Positions 5,395-13,311 of a DNA stretch of 32,864 bases are shown here, in pieces (position 1 is the first letter of the stretch; each line of letters opens with the position of its first letter). Location: NCBI GenBank assembly GCA_045577455.1, contig JAZNIJ010000129.1:1-32864 (forward strand), in the 5' to 3' direction. The position numbers and the translations under genes are program-made. This stretch comes from SIG653 sp045577455 (GTDB lineage Bacteria > Bacillota > Clostridia > Oscillospirales > CAG-382). A model generated the notes under the pieces. That model was not told where the DNA came from. It worked only from the letters and a program-made list of their open reading frames with translations, and did not search any database.

Positions 5395-6900
5395 TTATTC
5401 CCCTTTAAACTCTTTGAGTTTGAGCGAAATAACTTCTCTTTGCTGTTTCAAGCCCTGATATCTGCCATCATACAGCTCGAATTCTTTTTTAGCATCTTCG
5501 AATGTGGTTTTTGCAAGTTCCAATTCTTGTATAACTCTGTTTTTTTCAGCCAATTTATTTTCATACCGTTGCTTTGCTTCGTTAAGAGCAACTTCACCGT
5601 TATTATAATCATCTATTTTCTGTGAATCTTCATAACATCCCTCAAAAAATGGGATGATTTCTTCGGTTTTCTGAAGCTTCATCATATTTTTTTCAAAAGA
5701 TAAATTGTTATAATCCCCAATTCCATGTTCAGGATAATTTTCATTATTACCACAATCAACAGAACAGGCGCTGTTAAAAGCATCGTCAACAATATTTTCC
5801 AAAACCGTGGAAAGGTTTTGGTCTGATATTTTCAGTTGTATAATGCTTTCAAGCTCGCGACATTCAGTTTCAAGTCGACTATGTTCCACATCAAGCGAAA
5901 AGAACGCCTTCTTTGCCTCTGAATATTTTTTCTGCAAATGATAATATTTTCCGCCTGTTTCAATTGAATTTATATCATTTTCAACCTTGTTATAATCGTT
6001 TTGCAATTCTATATATTTATTTTCCCGCTTAAACGCTTCAAGGAAGGGTTTGCATCTTTCTGTATCAATTATCCCTGTTACAGTAACATCATCCTGACTT
6101 GCTTCTTTGCTAAGGCGGGAAAGTTCATCCCCAAGATAGCTTTCAAGCGCAGGAACTCCATTTTCGCAGGAATATCCAATAAACTCTCTGTAATATGCAT
6201 AAACCTTATCCATTGAAGAAAAGCTATCTTCAATTCCATCTGAACCGGCAAAGCAGGCAACTATTGGATTTTCAGCCAAGTTTACAACATAAAATCTCAC
6301 GCTTGAAGCAGCATCGGAATCGCACATTGATGTTGTTGCGTTTCCAATACATCTGTCATCCCACGGCACAGGAGTTGATGCTTTTCCACCTTCATCAAAT
6401 AAAACTATTCTTCCGTCGCCCTGTTGCAACAAGAGAAGAAAACTTGATGTTTGAATTCCTGCCATCATTGTTGTTCCGTATGCTCTTTCAACTCCGATTC
6501 CACTTTTAAATTCCTCGGCAAATATTGTTGCTTTAGAATATTCTTCGTTGGTTGGAGAGTTCATGTCGAAATGCTCTCTCACGCGCTGAACCCATTTGTT
6601 AACAATACACATTGAAAGTTGCCTCAAGCGTTTTGATGCCAAATTCTCATCAAAAAGCTCCCATACACTTCCCTCGGCAATAATATCCCTTGCAAACATT
6701 TCAATATATTTTGCAGCAATTTCACAAGCGAACTTAGAGCCCACATGGCTTCTCATACAGTTTGGGTCTCCGTGACCGTCTGCTGTAACAAACACTTTCA
6801 TATCTCCACAATCCATTTTCAAACCGAAGTCTTCACACGGAATGTTTTTGATTATGTGTCTTGCACCGAGAACCGAATTGCATAACAATTCATAGTTCAA
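5395..6900 (-). CDS. PP2C-family protein phosphatase with C-terminal coiled coil
   Basis: Roughly 500 residues. The N-terminal 280 residues carry PP2C metal-binding motifs: TADGHGD (about 39-45), a CFAGSDGI segment for the second Asp, and SQDDVTVTGI for the last metal ligand. They should dephosphorylate Ser/Thr residues with two Mn/Mg ions. From about 290 to the end the sequence is Glu/Lys/Leu-rich and heptad-like, a long coiled coil probably for dimerisation or docking. Start: the strong AGGGGGTGA Shine-Dalgarno is best spaced for TTG at 6900; a GTG at 6909 lies inside that Shine-Dalgarno. It is 33 bp after the vWA gene and so co-transcribed. It is the natural antagonist of the kinase encoded two genes upstream. 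The coiled-coil extension is unusual for a bacterial PP2C. Confidence 0.88.
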   Translation of the reverse strand: MNYELLCNSVLGARHIIKNIPCEDFGLKMDCGDMKVFVTADGHGDPNCMRSHVGSKFACEIAAKYIEMFARDIIAEGSVWELFDENLASKRLRQLSMCIVNKWVQRVREHFDMNSPTNEEYSKATIFAEEFKSGIGVERAYGTTMMAGIQTSSFLLLLQQGDGRIVLFDEGGKASTPVPWDDRCIGNATTSMCDSDAASSVRFYVVNLAENPIVACFAGSDGIEDSFSSMDKVYAYYREFIGYSCENGVPALESYLGDELSRLSKEASQDDVTVTGIIDTERCKPFLEAFKRENKYIELQNDYNKVENDINSIETGGKYYHLQKKYSEAKKAFFSLDVEHSRLETECRELESIIQLKISDQNLSTVLENIVDDAFNSACSVDCGNNENYPEHGIGDYNNLSFEKNMMKLQKTEEIIPFFEGCYEDSQKIDDYNNGEVALNEAKQRYENKLAEKNRVIQELELAKTTFEDAKKEFELYDGRYQGLKQQREVISLKLKEFKGE

Positions 6901-6933
6901 AAAGTTCACCCCCTATGCCCGGTTACGCTCAAA

Positions 6934-7812
6934 TTATGCCCAGTTATCGTAGTTCCAAGGGTCATCAACAATAACCGTTGCCGTCTCATTCATATCCGCA
7001 TTGGAATTGATTGCGCCTGCGTCGTATGTCTGATTCCAATCAGTTTGTTGCCAATCATTTGTCAAAATCCAATCCGGCTGATTCCAATCGGGCTGTTGTT
7101 CTTCACCACTAACAACATATTCTAAATTTTTCCTTTCTTCCTCGCTAAGTCCACCGTAAGCTGACCCAACAATTGTTCCGCCTTCAACTCCGTCACCTGC
7201 AAGTCGAGACTGGCCCGCAAGCATTGATGCAGTTGCAGAGATTGCAACTATAAGACTTTTGAGAGTTCCAAGGTCGTTGGCTGTAATTACAGACTCGATG
7301 TTTCCTGTAATTTCTTCAAGCACTTTACTGTCTGCTTCTCCAAAGCCAATAGCAACCTTTTTTGCACTTTTAAACCACCTATTATTTTCGTTTGCTCGTT
7401 TAATAGCTTTTTTATAATCGTCACCCGGATATCCGTCGCTCATAAAAATAATAACAGGAACAGCATATCCAACCTCGCTTTGAAGAAAACCCGTTCTACT
7501 GAGCTTGCTTTCAAGCTCTTTTATTGCTTCGCCTAAATCTGTAACGCCTGCGGCCGTCTGGTCACACCAGTAAAAATCCTCCAAAGATACAAGGCCGGAA
7601 GATGTAATCCACTGTGCGCCTGAGCTGAATTTCAACGCTCCTATTTTTATTTCCACATCGGGAAGCTCTGATGCTTTTTCCTTTAATATATGCGCACATT
7701 CGTACATTGCCTCGTTAACAGCAGCAATTCTGTCTCCCTTCATACTTCCTGAGGTATCTATAACATAAATTATCGGCAATATTTTTTTGACGCTCTTTGG
7801 GATTTCAGGCAT
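6934..7812 (-). CDS. TerY-like von Willebrand factor A domain protein
   Basis: A 292-residue protein with a complete vWA fold and MIDAS metal site: DTSGSM at residues 19-24, the Thr in AGVTDLGEAI and the Asp in FMSDGYPGDD. This arrangement is typical of TerY-type stand-alone vWA proteins. The last 60 residues form a separate tail rich in Trp, Asp, Asn and Gln (QPDW, NDWQQTDWNQ, DPWNYDNW) that includes an ETATVIVDD stretch. Start: ATG 7812 has GGAGG 8 bases upstream, whereas the longer frame would begin with a GTG within that Shine-Dalgarno. Flanked by kinase (51 bp) and PP2C (33 bp), it completes a kinase/vWA/phosphatase triad. The role may be as a metal-dependent scaffold or a phosphorylated partner (inference). 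Confidence 0.88.
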   Translation of the reverse strand: MPEIPKSVKKILPIIYVIDTSGSMKGDRIAAVNEAMYECAHILKEKASELPDVEIKIGALKFSSGAQWITSSGLVSLEDFYWCDQTAAGVTDLGEAIKELESKLSRTGFLQSEVGYAVPVIIFMSDGYPGDDYKKAIKRANENNRWFKSAKKVAIGFGEADSKVLEEITGNIESVITANDLGTLKSLIVAISATASMLAGQSRLAGDGVEGGTIVGSAYGGLSEEERKNLEYVVSGEEQQPDWNQPDWILTNDWQQTDWNQTYDAGAINSNADMNETATVIVDDPWNYDNWA

Positions 7813-7863
7813 TGTAAATTCCTCCACTATATACTTTTAATTTGTCTTTTTCTACGCACTGAA

Positions 7864-9171
7864 TTACTGCACATTTTTAAGAGTGATTTTTTTCTCGTAA
7901 ACAGAAAGAGTTATCCCTTCCATAAATGGAACTATTCCTCCGGGAGGAACTTGTTTAGGATGTCCGCTTGGAGTTGTTGCAAGAAGAACCATATTGGTTA
8001 GATTTTTAACTCCAATAGCGTTGGGATTTGCGGGATTTGCAACAATAACAAATAACAATTCAAGGGCATCATCAGAGTTGCAATAGCCCAATTGGCATCG
8101 GTAAATCTTTGTTCCAACAGTTACAGCAACATTATATGATGGAAGCTGCATATAGTTTTTAACTTCAACAAGAGATGAACATACATCACATTTCGTTGTT
8201 GAAGAATCAAGCAGGAACATATCGCATCCACAGCTACATCTTCTGATATCATTTCTGAATCTTGCAAAGACATTAAGCCAATCGATCTCCTTAAGGCGTT
8301 TGAGGGGGTTTTTAAGCGCTTCTTGGCTGAACGCTTTAACAAATGCTTCTTTCATATAGTCAGGAAAACAGTTCCAAATCTCAACAAGACCCTTTTGGAC
8401 TTGGGGGTTTGGTCTGTTAGCGTTATTTTCACAATCGAAAACAAACAAGGGCTGAACTCCATAAAGCTGTTCTGCAATTGCGTCTGTAAGACACGGAACA
8501 AGCCAGCGCCTCCCTTCTAAGGGATGCCCGAAGGTAAGAATCATAAACAAAATGGTTGCAAGGGAATATCTGTCTGACTGAGCATTTGGCAACACTTTCC
8601 CACGCCCCACTACAATTTCAGGTGCCATATATCTTGGCTTGCCGAGAATACCCGTTGTATCACCGTTTGGAGCAACATTATCGTTATCGCAGATAAGAAC
8701 ATTTCCATTTTGTGGATTTATAAAGAAATTACCATCATTAAGGTCTTGATAACTGTAACCACAGTTATGGAGAATTCTAAATGCAGAAATAATTTGCAAA
8801 CACGCTTCAACAGCAACAGTGAAAGACGCGAAATGACATTCTTTGCTTGAAAGAATTTTGGTGAATTCTTCATACCCGGCAGGGCGAAGCTCCATTACAT
8901 ATCCAAAGCTACCCTCTGCCCATTCCATAACAGCCAACGGCCAAAGAAACGCGGGAGACGGCGAACCATTAGACACATTATTCTCCAAGTTTTTGTAAAA
9001 CGCATCTGGGTTTCTGATGGATTCGAGATTATACCATTTCAAAGCCCTCTTTTTTCCGCCGTAATCAACCATATAAACATCGCCCTGTCCGCCTCCGCCT
9101 ATATATTTATCGATAACAACATCTGCTCCCGTTGCGGTTTTCAGCACCTTGCCGCTTTCGAATTTTGCCAT
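7864..9171 (-). CDS. Ser/Thr protein kinase with zinc ribbon and C-terminal beta domain
   Basis: A 435-residue protein. The kinase core shows a Gly-rich loop GGGGQGD (25-31), the ATP-anchoring Lys45 (ALKWY), catalytic Asp143 in YQDLNDGN (HRD equivalent) with Asn148, DND at 162-164 in place of DFG, and APE at 183-185, so it should be active. A zinc ribbon follows, with Cys residues at about 312, 314, 316, 328 and 331. The last 100 residues look like a beta-sandwich with a 'GVKNLTN...PGGIVPF' pattern, perhaps related to FHA-like domains (uncertain). AAAGGA lies upstream of ATG 9171. No transmembrane segment is seen, unlike PknB-type kinases, so it is cytosolic. It sits between the transglutaminase-like (42 bp) and vWA (51 bp) genes. 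Confidence 0.9.
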   Translation of the reverse strand: MAKFESGKVLKTATGADVVIDKYIGGGGQGDVYMVDYGGKKRALKWYNLESIRNPDAFYKNLENNVSNGSPSPAFLWPLAVMEWAEGSFGYVMELRPAGYEEFTKILSSKECHFASFTVAVEACLQIISAFRILHNCGYSYQDLNDGNFFINPQNGNVLICDNDNVAPNGDTTGILGKPRYMAPEIVVGRGKVLPNAQSDRYSLATILFMILTFGHPLEGRRWLVPCLTDAIAEQLYGVQPLFVFDCENNANRPNPQVQKGLVEIWNCFPDYMKEAFVKAFSQEALKNPLKRLKEIDWLNVFARFRNDIRRCSCGCDMFLLDSSTTKCDVCSSLVEVKNYMQLPSYNVAVTVGTKIYRCQLGYCNSDDALELLFVIVANPANPNAIGVKNLTNMVLLATTPSGHPKQVPPGGIVPFMEGITLSVYEKKITLKNVQ

Positions 9172-9213
9172 ATGTGTTTTTCCTTTCGCATACGCATTTA
9201 TCTGTTCTACGAT

Positions 9214-10176
9214 TTATCGGTATTTGAACTTAACAACTGCGCAATCCAACTTTTCAACATAAATAACGGAAAAAGTTCCTATACTTTCCAGCTCTAACTT
9301 TTTTATCGCTGTTTTTACCAGCTCCGAAATTTCTTCAACAAATTGAAATTTCTTGTTGAATCTTAAAATAAATTCATCTTTCCTCATCATAACCATTGTT
9401 TCCAAAGCATTAGCAAATGAACGAAGTCCAAAAACATCAATAATTTCCTGCTCAACCGCTCCACTCACTTTACAAGGCGGATAATCATCTCGTTTCCATT
9501 GATGGTCACATCCAATAAACTCATCAGAAACATTGTAATATAGAGGTATAGTTCCGTTTTCATATATTCCGCTGTTCCAAGTAACATCAACATGAAACGC
9601 ATTTCGCCCCAATCTAACAATGTTCCAAGCGTGTCCTTCGCCCTTCGAAGCTCCAACAATAACTGCGCAAGGAATACCAACCTGGTCGCAAAGCAATTTA
9701 AATGCCTTTGCATATCCCTCGCAAACGCAGGTATGGTTAAGAAGCGCACCGATTATACTGTAATCATAATGAAAAAGCTCTGTTCGGTTATATTTTATAC
9801 CATGTGCAAGATAATCGTGTATATCCCTCTCTATGTTTTCCGAATTTTTATAGCTGGAGAAAAAATCAACCATAACACCATATATTTTTTCTTTCAGCAT
9901 TCCTGCCTCGCTTGGAGACATAAGATACTTAAGAATTAAATTCGTTTTGTCCCCTCTTGTTTCCACCGTCACCTTGAGCATATCCACATAAAATAGCTCA
10001 GGAATATCCATTCTTATTCCCATAACGATTTTTGCATAATCATCAATGGACAAACCGCCATTAACCTTTATCTTTTCCTGAAATTCAAAAACACCGCAAA
10101 GAATCTGTTCATATACTAGCCGTTCATTCGGTTTGAGCCGTGTGTAATAAAACCTTGAAAAAACTTTAAAATGCAT
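9214..10176 (-). CDS. Transglutaminase-like (papain-fold) protein
   Basis: A 320-residue protein with a transglutaminase-core triad: Cys152 in TCVCEGYAKAFKLLC, His182 in GEGHAWNIV and Asp197 in HVDVTWN. This fold in bacteria acts as a cysteine protease or transamidase; which applies here is unknown. The N-terminal 120 residues are alpha-helical with no clear family. There is no signal peptide, so it is cytosolic. AAGGAA precedes ATG 10176. It is the first gene of the kinase/vWA/PP2C operon, reading from the promoter at 10402-10430 through a leader of about 220 nt. The linkage of a transglutaminase-like protein to a TerY-type phospho-signalling triad suggests a modification or proteolysis output (inference). 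Confidence 0.87.
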   Translation of the reverse strand: MHFKVFSRFYYTRLKPNERLVYEQILCGVFEFQEKIKVNGGLSIDDYAKIVMGIRMDIPELFYVDMLKVTVETRGDKTNLILKYLMSPSEAGMLKEKIYGVMVDFFSSYKNSENIERDIHDYLAHGIKYNRTELFHYDYSIIGALLNHTCVCEGYAKAFKLLCDQVGIPCAVIVGASKGEGHAWNIVRLGRNAFHVDVTWNSGIYENGTIPLYYNVSDEFIGCDHQWKRDDYPPCKVSGAVEQEIIDVFGLRSFANALETMVMMRKDEFILRFNKKFQFVEEISELVKTAIKKLELESIGTFSVIYVEKLDCAVVKFKYR

Positions 10177-10401
10177 TTATTCATTCCTTTTAGCAACTTA
10201 TTCCATATCGGCTTATGTCATCTTTGAGAGATTTAACACTGTTTTCACATTTCTTCTCCGTTTTTCGACATCAAAACAAATATTGAACCATGCGTATATA
10301 GCTCGGCAATATATCACATTCAATCCGCAAAAATATGATTAGTTGTTACACTAATTGGCTATCAACACATTCGTTAAAAAACAATAAAATACCTATTTAA
10401 C

Positions 10402-10430
10402 ATTATATCACGCTTTAAAATTCAAGTCAA
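10402..10430 (-). promoter_or_regulatory. Promoter of the transglutaminase/kinase/vWA/PP2C operon, with long leader
   Basis: Minus strand TTGACT (10425-10430), 17-base spacer, TATAAT (10402-10407). The predicted start near 10395 leaves about 220 nt of untranslated leader before ATG 10176. In that leader I see an ATTAGT/ACTAAT inverted repeat (10338-10355) and no ORF of note. The rest of 10177-10525 holds nothing else I can support. Confidence 0.8.
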
Positions 10431-10497
10431 GAGAAAAAAGTTTTTTTCATTTTTAACGACTTTTAGTTAGTAAAAACGCCCATAAATTTTGCAACAT

Positions 10498-10524
10498 AAA
10501 AAAAGTGGGTCGTGAAGACCCACT
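10498..10524 (-). terminator. Terminator of tRNA-Thr
   Basis: AGTGGGTC (10504-10511) pairs with GACCCACT (10517-10524). On the minus strand it is followed by a run of T (complement of 10498-10503). It lies directly after the encoded CCA. Confidence 0.85.
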
Positions 10525-10525
10525 A

Positions 10526-10600
10526 TGGAGCTAATGGGGGGATTTGAACCCCCGACCTGCTGATTACGAATCAGCTGCACTACCCCTGTGCTACATTAGC
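10526..10600 (-). tRNA. tRNA-Thr (anticodon CGU)
   Basis: Read on the minus strand, the acceptor GCTAATG pairs with CATTAGC. The anticodon stem GCTGA/TCAGC encloses TTCGTAA (anticodon CGT, codon ACG). The T-loop is TTCAAAT. The discriminator is T, followed by an encoded CCA at 10526-10528. An intact cloverleaf, with no sign of integration beside it. Confidence 0.94.
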
Positions 10601-10749
10601 AAGCTACATAAAGCTCAATTATTATATATTATTTTTTCCCATTTGTCAATACAAATTTATTTTTTCACATATTTTTTCAGTCAGTACAGCAAAATTAAAA
10701 AGGAATTCTCCTTTTTGCAAATCCCATCAAGTTTCTTTTTTAATATCAC

Positions 10750-10778
10750 TTGAAAAAACAAGATATTTATTGTATAAT
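10750..10778 (+). promoter_or_regulatory. Promoter of the O-acetyltransferase gene
   Basis: TTGAAA (10750-10755), 17-base spacer, TATAAT (10773-10778), 36 bases upstream of the chosen ATG. The preceding 10601-10749 is AT-rich with no gene that I can see. Confidence 0.8.
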
Positions 10779-10814
10779 GTTGCAGAAATACTCACATTAA
10801 AAGGAACAAAAAAC

Positions 10815-11420
10815 ATGGATAAAATAAACCCACTTCACAGCCAAAAAGTTTATTACCCCAGCGATGATTCCATAATGCGTGAACAAATGCTCTGCCTTGA
10901 AAAGCAATATGACTATAATGCAACACGCCCATCTGAGGTAAAAAAGAGAGAGGAGCTTTTAAAGGAAATGTTTGCTTCCATCGGTGAAGGATGCTATATA
11001 GAGCCACCCCTTCACGCAAATTGGGGCGGTAAACATGTTCATTTTGGAAAGTATGTTTATGCAAATTTCAACCTGACTTTAGTTGACGATACTTATATTT
11101 ATGTTGGGGATTATACAATGTTTGCACCCAATGTAATTGTTGCAACAGCAGCACATCCCATACTTCCCGAACTGAGAGAAAAAGCACTTCAATACAATCT
11201 TCCCGTTACCATCGGAAGAAACTGTTGGATTGGAGCAGGCGCAATTATTCTTCCGGGAGTTACCATCGGCGATAACTCGGTTATAGGTGCAGGAAGCGTT
11301 GTTACAAAGGATATACCCGCAAATGTTGTTGCTGTTGGCTCACCCTGTGAGGTTCTTCGCCCTATAGGTGAACACGACAGAATCTATTATCATCGCAACA
11401 AAAAGTTTGAACAGGCATAA
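10815..11420 (+). CDS. Maltose/galactoside O-acetyltransferase (hexapeptide repeat)
   Basis: About 201 residues of the LacA/Maa family, which transfers acetyl from acetyl-CoA to the 6-hydroxyl of sugars. There is an N-terminal helical maltose-acetyltransferase segment (REQMLCLEKQYDYNATRPSE) followed by left-handed beta-helix hexapeptide repeats (IGRNCWIGAGAIILPGVTIG, VIGAGSVVTKDIP) and the terminal VAVGSPCEVLRPI block. The active-site His is in the ATAAHPI segment. Start: ATG 10815 is preceded by AAAAGGAAC, and the longer frame has no Shine-Dalgarno. It is a single-gene unit with a consensus promoter. The true acceptor sugar is unknown. Confidence 0.93.
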   Translation: MDKINPLHSQKVYYPSDDSIMREQMLCLEKQYDYNATRPSEVKKREELLKEMFASIGEGCYIEPPLHANWGGKHVHFGKYVYANFNLTLVDDTYIYVGDYTMFAPNVIVATAAHPILPELREKALQYNLPVTIGRNCWIGAGAIILPGVTIGDNSVIGAGSVVTKDIPANVVAVGSPCEVLRPIGEHDRIYYHRNKKFEQA

Positions 11421-11550
11421 TATTACTGTGACGAAAAAAAATTGCTTTTGCTTATACGATAAGCGTTTTCTCTCATCGTTCAAAAAAGGTTTGCAAATAA
11501 CATCCCCCTGCTTCACCTTACAATTTTTCAGGTTGCACGATCTCAAAAAA

Positions 11551-11586
11551 ATGGAAACTCTTTACCAAACGGTATTGAGCTTCCAT
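11551..11586. terminator. Bidirectional terminator between convergent genes
   Basis: ATGGAA/TTCCAT, CTC/GAG and TACC/GGTA pair in one continuous hairpin with an AAAC loop. T-rich tracts follow on both strands (11587-11600 plus; complement of 11544-11550 minus). It serves the O-acetyltransferase gene (+) and the GLUG lipoprotein (-). The stretch 11421-11550 has nothing else. Confidence 0.8.
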
Positions 11587-11587
11587 T

Positions 11588-12586
11588 TTATGTTTTTTGT
11601 GATTTTAAATAAGGGTATCCACCGTTAACATCATCGGCAATCGCCCAATAGCTATTAAAGTCTAATTCTTCAAAGCTCGCTTTTTTAGAAAAATTCTCAC
11701 ATTCAATACCAACAACTCCCTCAAAGCCATCATCGATATCACCCGAAAAAGCACATTCAAATCCATCATATTCTTTATGATGTTTCAAATAATATGATTT
11801 ATCAATTGAGATAAACTGCCCTGAATATGAATGCCCAACAAAAGCTCCCGATTTTCCGCCCTGTACCCTTCTGCCAACTATCGCACCCGAACTATAGCAA
11901 CAGGTAAGGTCCATAGCATAGCCCTCAAAAGTTCTTGGCTGTCCAACAAATCCACCAAGGGTTTGATTCACATTCACATTATATGTAAAAATTCTGCTTT
12001 TGGAATAACAATTGTTAAAGTTTCCACAGCCAGCTCCCAAAAAGCCACCGATTCCCAAAAGAACCTCGCTTCGCTTGCCATTTAATTCAGAATCGCCATC
12101 AACGCTTATCGCTGTATAACAATTATCAACCGAAGTTAAAACTGCAACGCCATCTTGGGATTTTGCCATTGAAAAACCTGCAAAACCGCCTATAAATGTA
12201 TTTTTATCGCAAGAAGCTATTGTAATTTTACCAACAATACCAAGGTTTTTTATAGTTGCTCCCGAAACACATTGAAACAGCCCTGCATACACCGTATCAT
12301 CGTTGGTGTTTTCAATCTTTATATTCAGATTTCTTATACAATAGCCGTTGCCGTCCAATGTTCCCGAAAAAGGAGTTGCAAGAGAACATATTGGAGAAAA
12401 TGTTTCTTTTTCAGATAAAACAATATCATTTTTCAGAGCATAATTTCCACTTGGATTTTTGGATATTTTATAAATTTCTTCAATTGTTGAAATATATGTA
12501 AACAGCTTTTCGCTTTCATTGTCTGAGCAGCCGCAAGTTTCCAAGAGAAGTACAGCCAACAAAAAGATATTTATAACTTTCTTCAT
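11588..12586 (-). CDS. Lipoprotein with GLUG-type repeats
   Basis: About 332 residues. A short signal peptide ends at ETCGCSD, with Cys18 or Cys20 as the lipidation site (the lipobox is atypical). The mature protein begins with a 'LKNDIVLSE...FSGTLDGNGYCIRNLNI' block, followed by GLUG-like units such as YAGLFQCVSGATIKNLGIVGKI, IGGFLGAGCGNFNNCYSKSRI and LGGFVGQ...CYSSGAIVG. GLUG motifs occur in surface adhesins and IgA-peptidase-like proteins as beta-helix repeats. Start: ATG 12586 has GGAG 7 bases upstream; the upstream in-frame TTG is less well placed. It has its own promoter (12649-12677). Probably an extracytoplasmic binding protein; substrate unknown. Confidence 0.8.
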   Translation of the reverse strand: MKKVINIFLLAVLLLETCGCSDNESEKLFTYISTIEEIYKISKNPSGNYALKNDIVLSEKETFSPICSLATPFSGTLDGNGYCIRNLNIKIENTNDDTVYAGLFQCVSGATIKNLGIVGKITIASCDKNTFIGGFAGFSMAKSQDGVAVLTSVDNCYTAISVDGDSELNGKRSEVLLGIGGFLGAGCGNFNNCYSKSRIFTYNVNVNQTLGGFVGQPRTFEGYAMDLTCCYSSGAIVGRRVQGGKSGAFVGHSYSGQFISIDKSYYLKHHKEYDGFECAFSGDIDDGFEGVVGIECENFSKKASFEELDFNSYWAIADDVNGGYPYLKSQKT

Positions 12587-12648
12587 AACCAAACTCCGAT
12601 GGGATTTATTTTTAATCTGAATATTCTCCCTCCGCTAAAACCCATTAG

Positions 12649-12677
12649 AGTATACCACAGTGCAAACTAATTGTCAA
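12649..12677 (-). promoter_or_regulatory. Promoter of the GLUG lipoprotein gene
   Basis: Minus strand TTGACA (12672-12677), 17-base spacer, TATACT (12649-12654), about 63 bases upstream of the ATG. Strong consensus. Confidence 0.85.
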
Positions 12678-12732
12678 TAAATCAATCGAATTTTGTGTTT
12701 TTTTGTAAAGATATTTTCACAAAAACCAACGC

Positions 12733-12815
12733 AAAAAGCCGCAAGTACAAACAGATATGCACCCTAAAAGTTAAACACTTTTGGAGGTGCATATCAAACT
12801 TACGGCTTTTATTTT
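12733..12815. repeat. Long imperfect hairpin, terminator of the ior operon or IS-end relic
   Basis: Paired blocks from outside in: AAAAGCCG with CGGCTTTT, AAGT with ACTT, GATATGCACC with GGTGCATATC, and CTAAAAGT with ACTTTTGG around a TAAAC loop. T-runs flank both sides. It lies downstream of the ACT gene and so can terminate the ior operon. Its central part resembles, from memory, the terminal repeats of some IS3/IS150-group elements. No transposase remains. Confidence 0.6.
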
Positions 12816-12894
12816 CCAATGGAAATGCAATCTCAAACTTCCAAAAATTATAGCTCAAATTCAAAAGCGAGACATAAAATTACAAATCAAAAAA

Positions 12895-13299
12895 TCAGAG
12901 CTTATACCCTGCTTTTGAAAGCACCTCCACTGCTTTTTCATTATCAGCAACACGAATTACAACCTGTGCATCGTTGCCTGATTTAGAGATAAAAGCATAG
13001 GTATAACAAACATCAATACCTGCAGCTGCCAAAGAAGAAATCATACCCGAAAATCCACCCGGAACATCGGGAACTTTAACGCTTACAACATCCTTAACAG
13101 CGGCAACAACATTATTTGATTTAAGCGCATTATACGCTTTTTCGTAATCATCAACAATAAGTCGGAGTATGCCAAATTCTTCTGTATCGGCAATGGAAAG
13201 TGCTTCCATATCACAGCCGGCATCTGAAATTATCTTAATGATTTCAGCAAGTCTGCCCGGTTTATTTTCCACAAACACCGAAAGTTGTTTAATTATCAT
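12895..13299 (-). CDS. Tandem ACT-domain amino-acid-binding protein
   Basis: 134 residues forming two ACT domains (about 1-65 and 70-134): IKQLSVFVENKPGRLAEI starts the first, and VPGGFSGMISSLAAAGIDV the second helix region. ACT domains bind amino acids as allosteric ligands. AAGGAGG precedes the ATG by 7 bases. It is the last gene of the iorA-iorB-paaK operon (12 bp after paaK), a common partner in Clostridia, where it is thought to sense aromatic amino acids. No DNA-binding or catalytic part is present. Confidence 0.9.
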   Translation of the reverse strand: MIIKQLSVFVENKPGRLAEIIKIISDAGCDMEALSIADTEEFGILRLIVDDYEKAYNALKSNNVVAAVKDVVSVKVPDVPGGFSGMISSLAAAGIDVCYTYAFISKSGNDAQVVIRVADNEKAVEVLSKAGYKL

Positions 13300-13311
13300 A
13301 AAAAAACCTCC

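Noticed and set aside
10526..10600. Integration site in tRNA-Thr
   Set aside because: No second copy of the tRNA 3' end was seen within the window.
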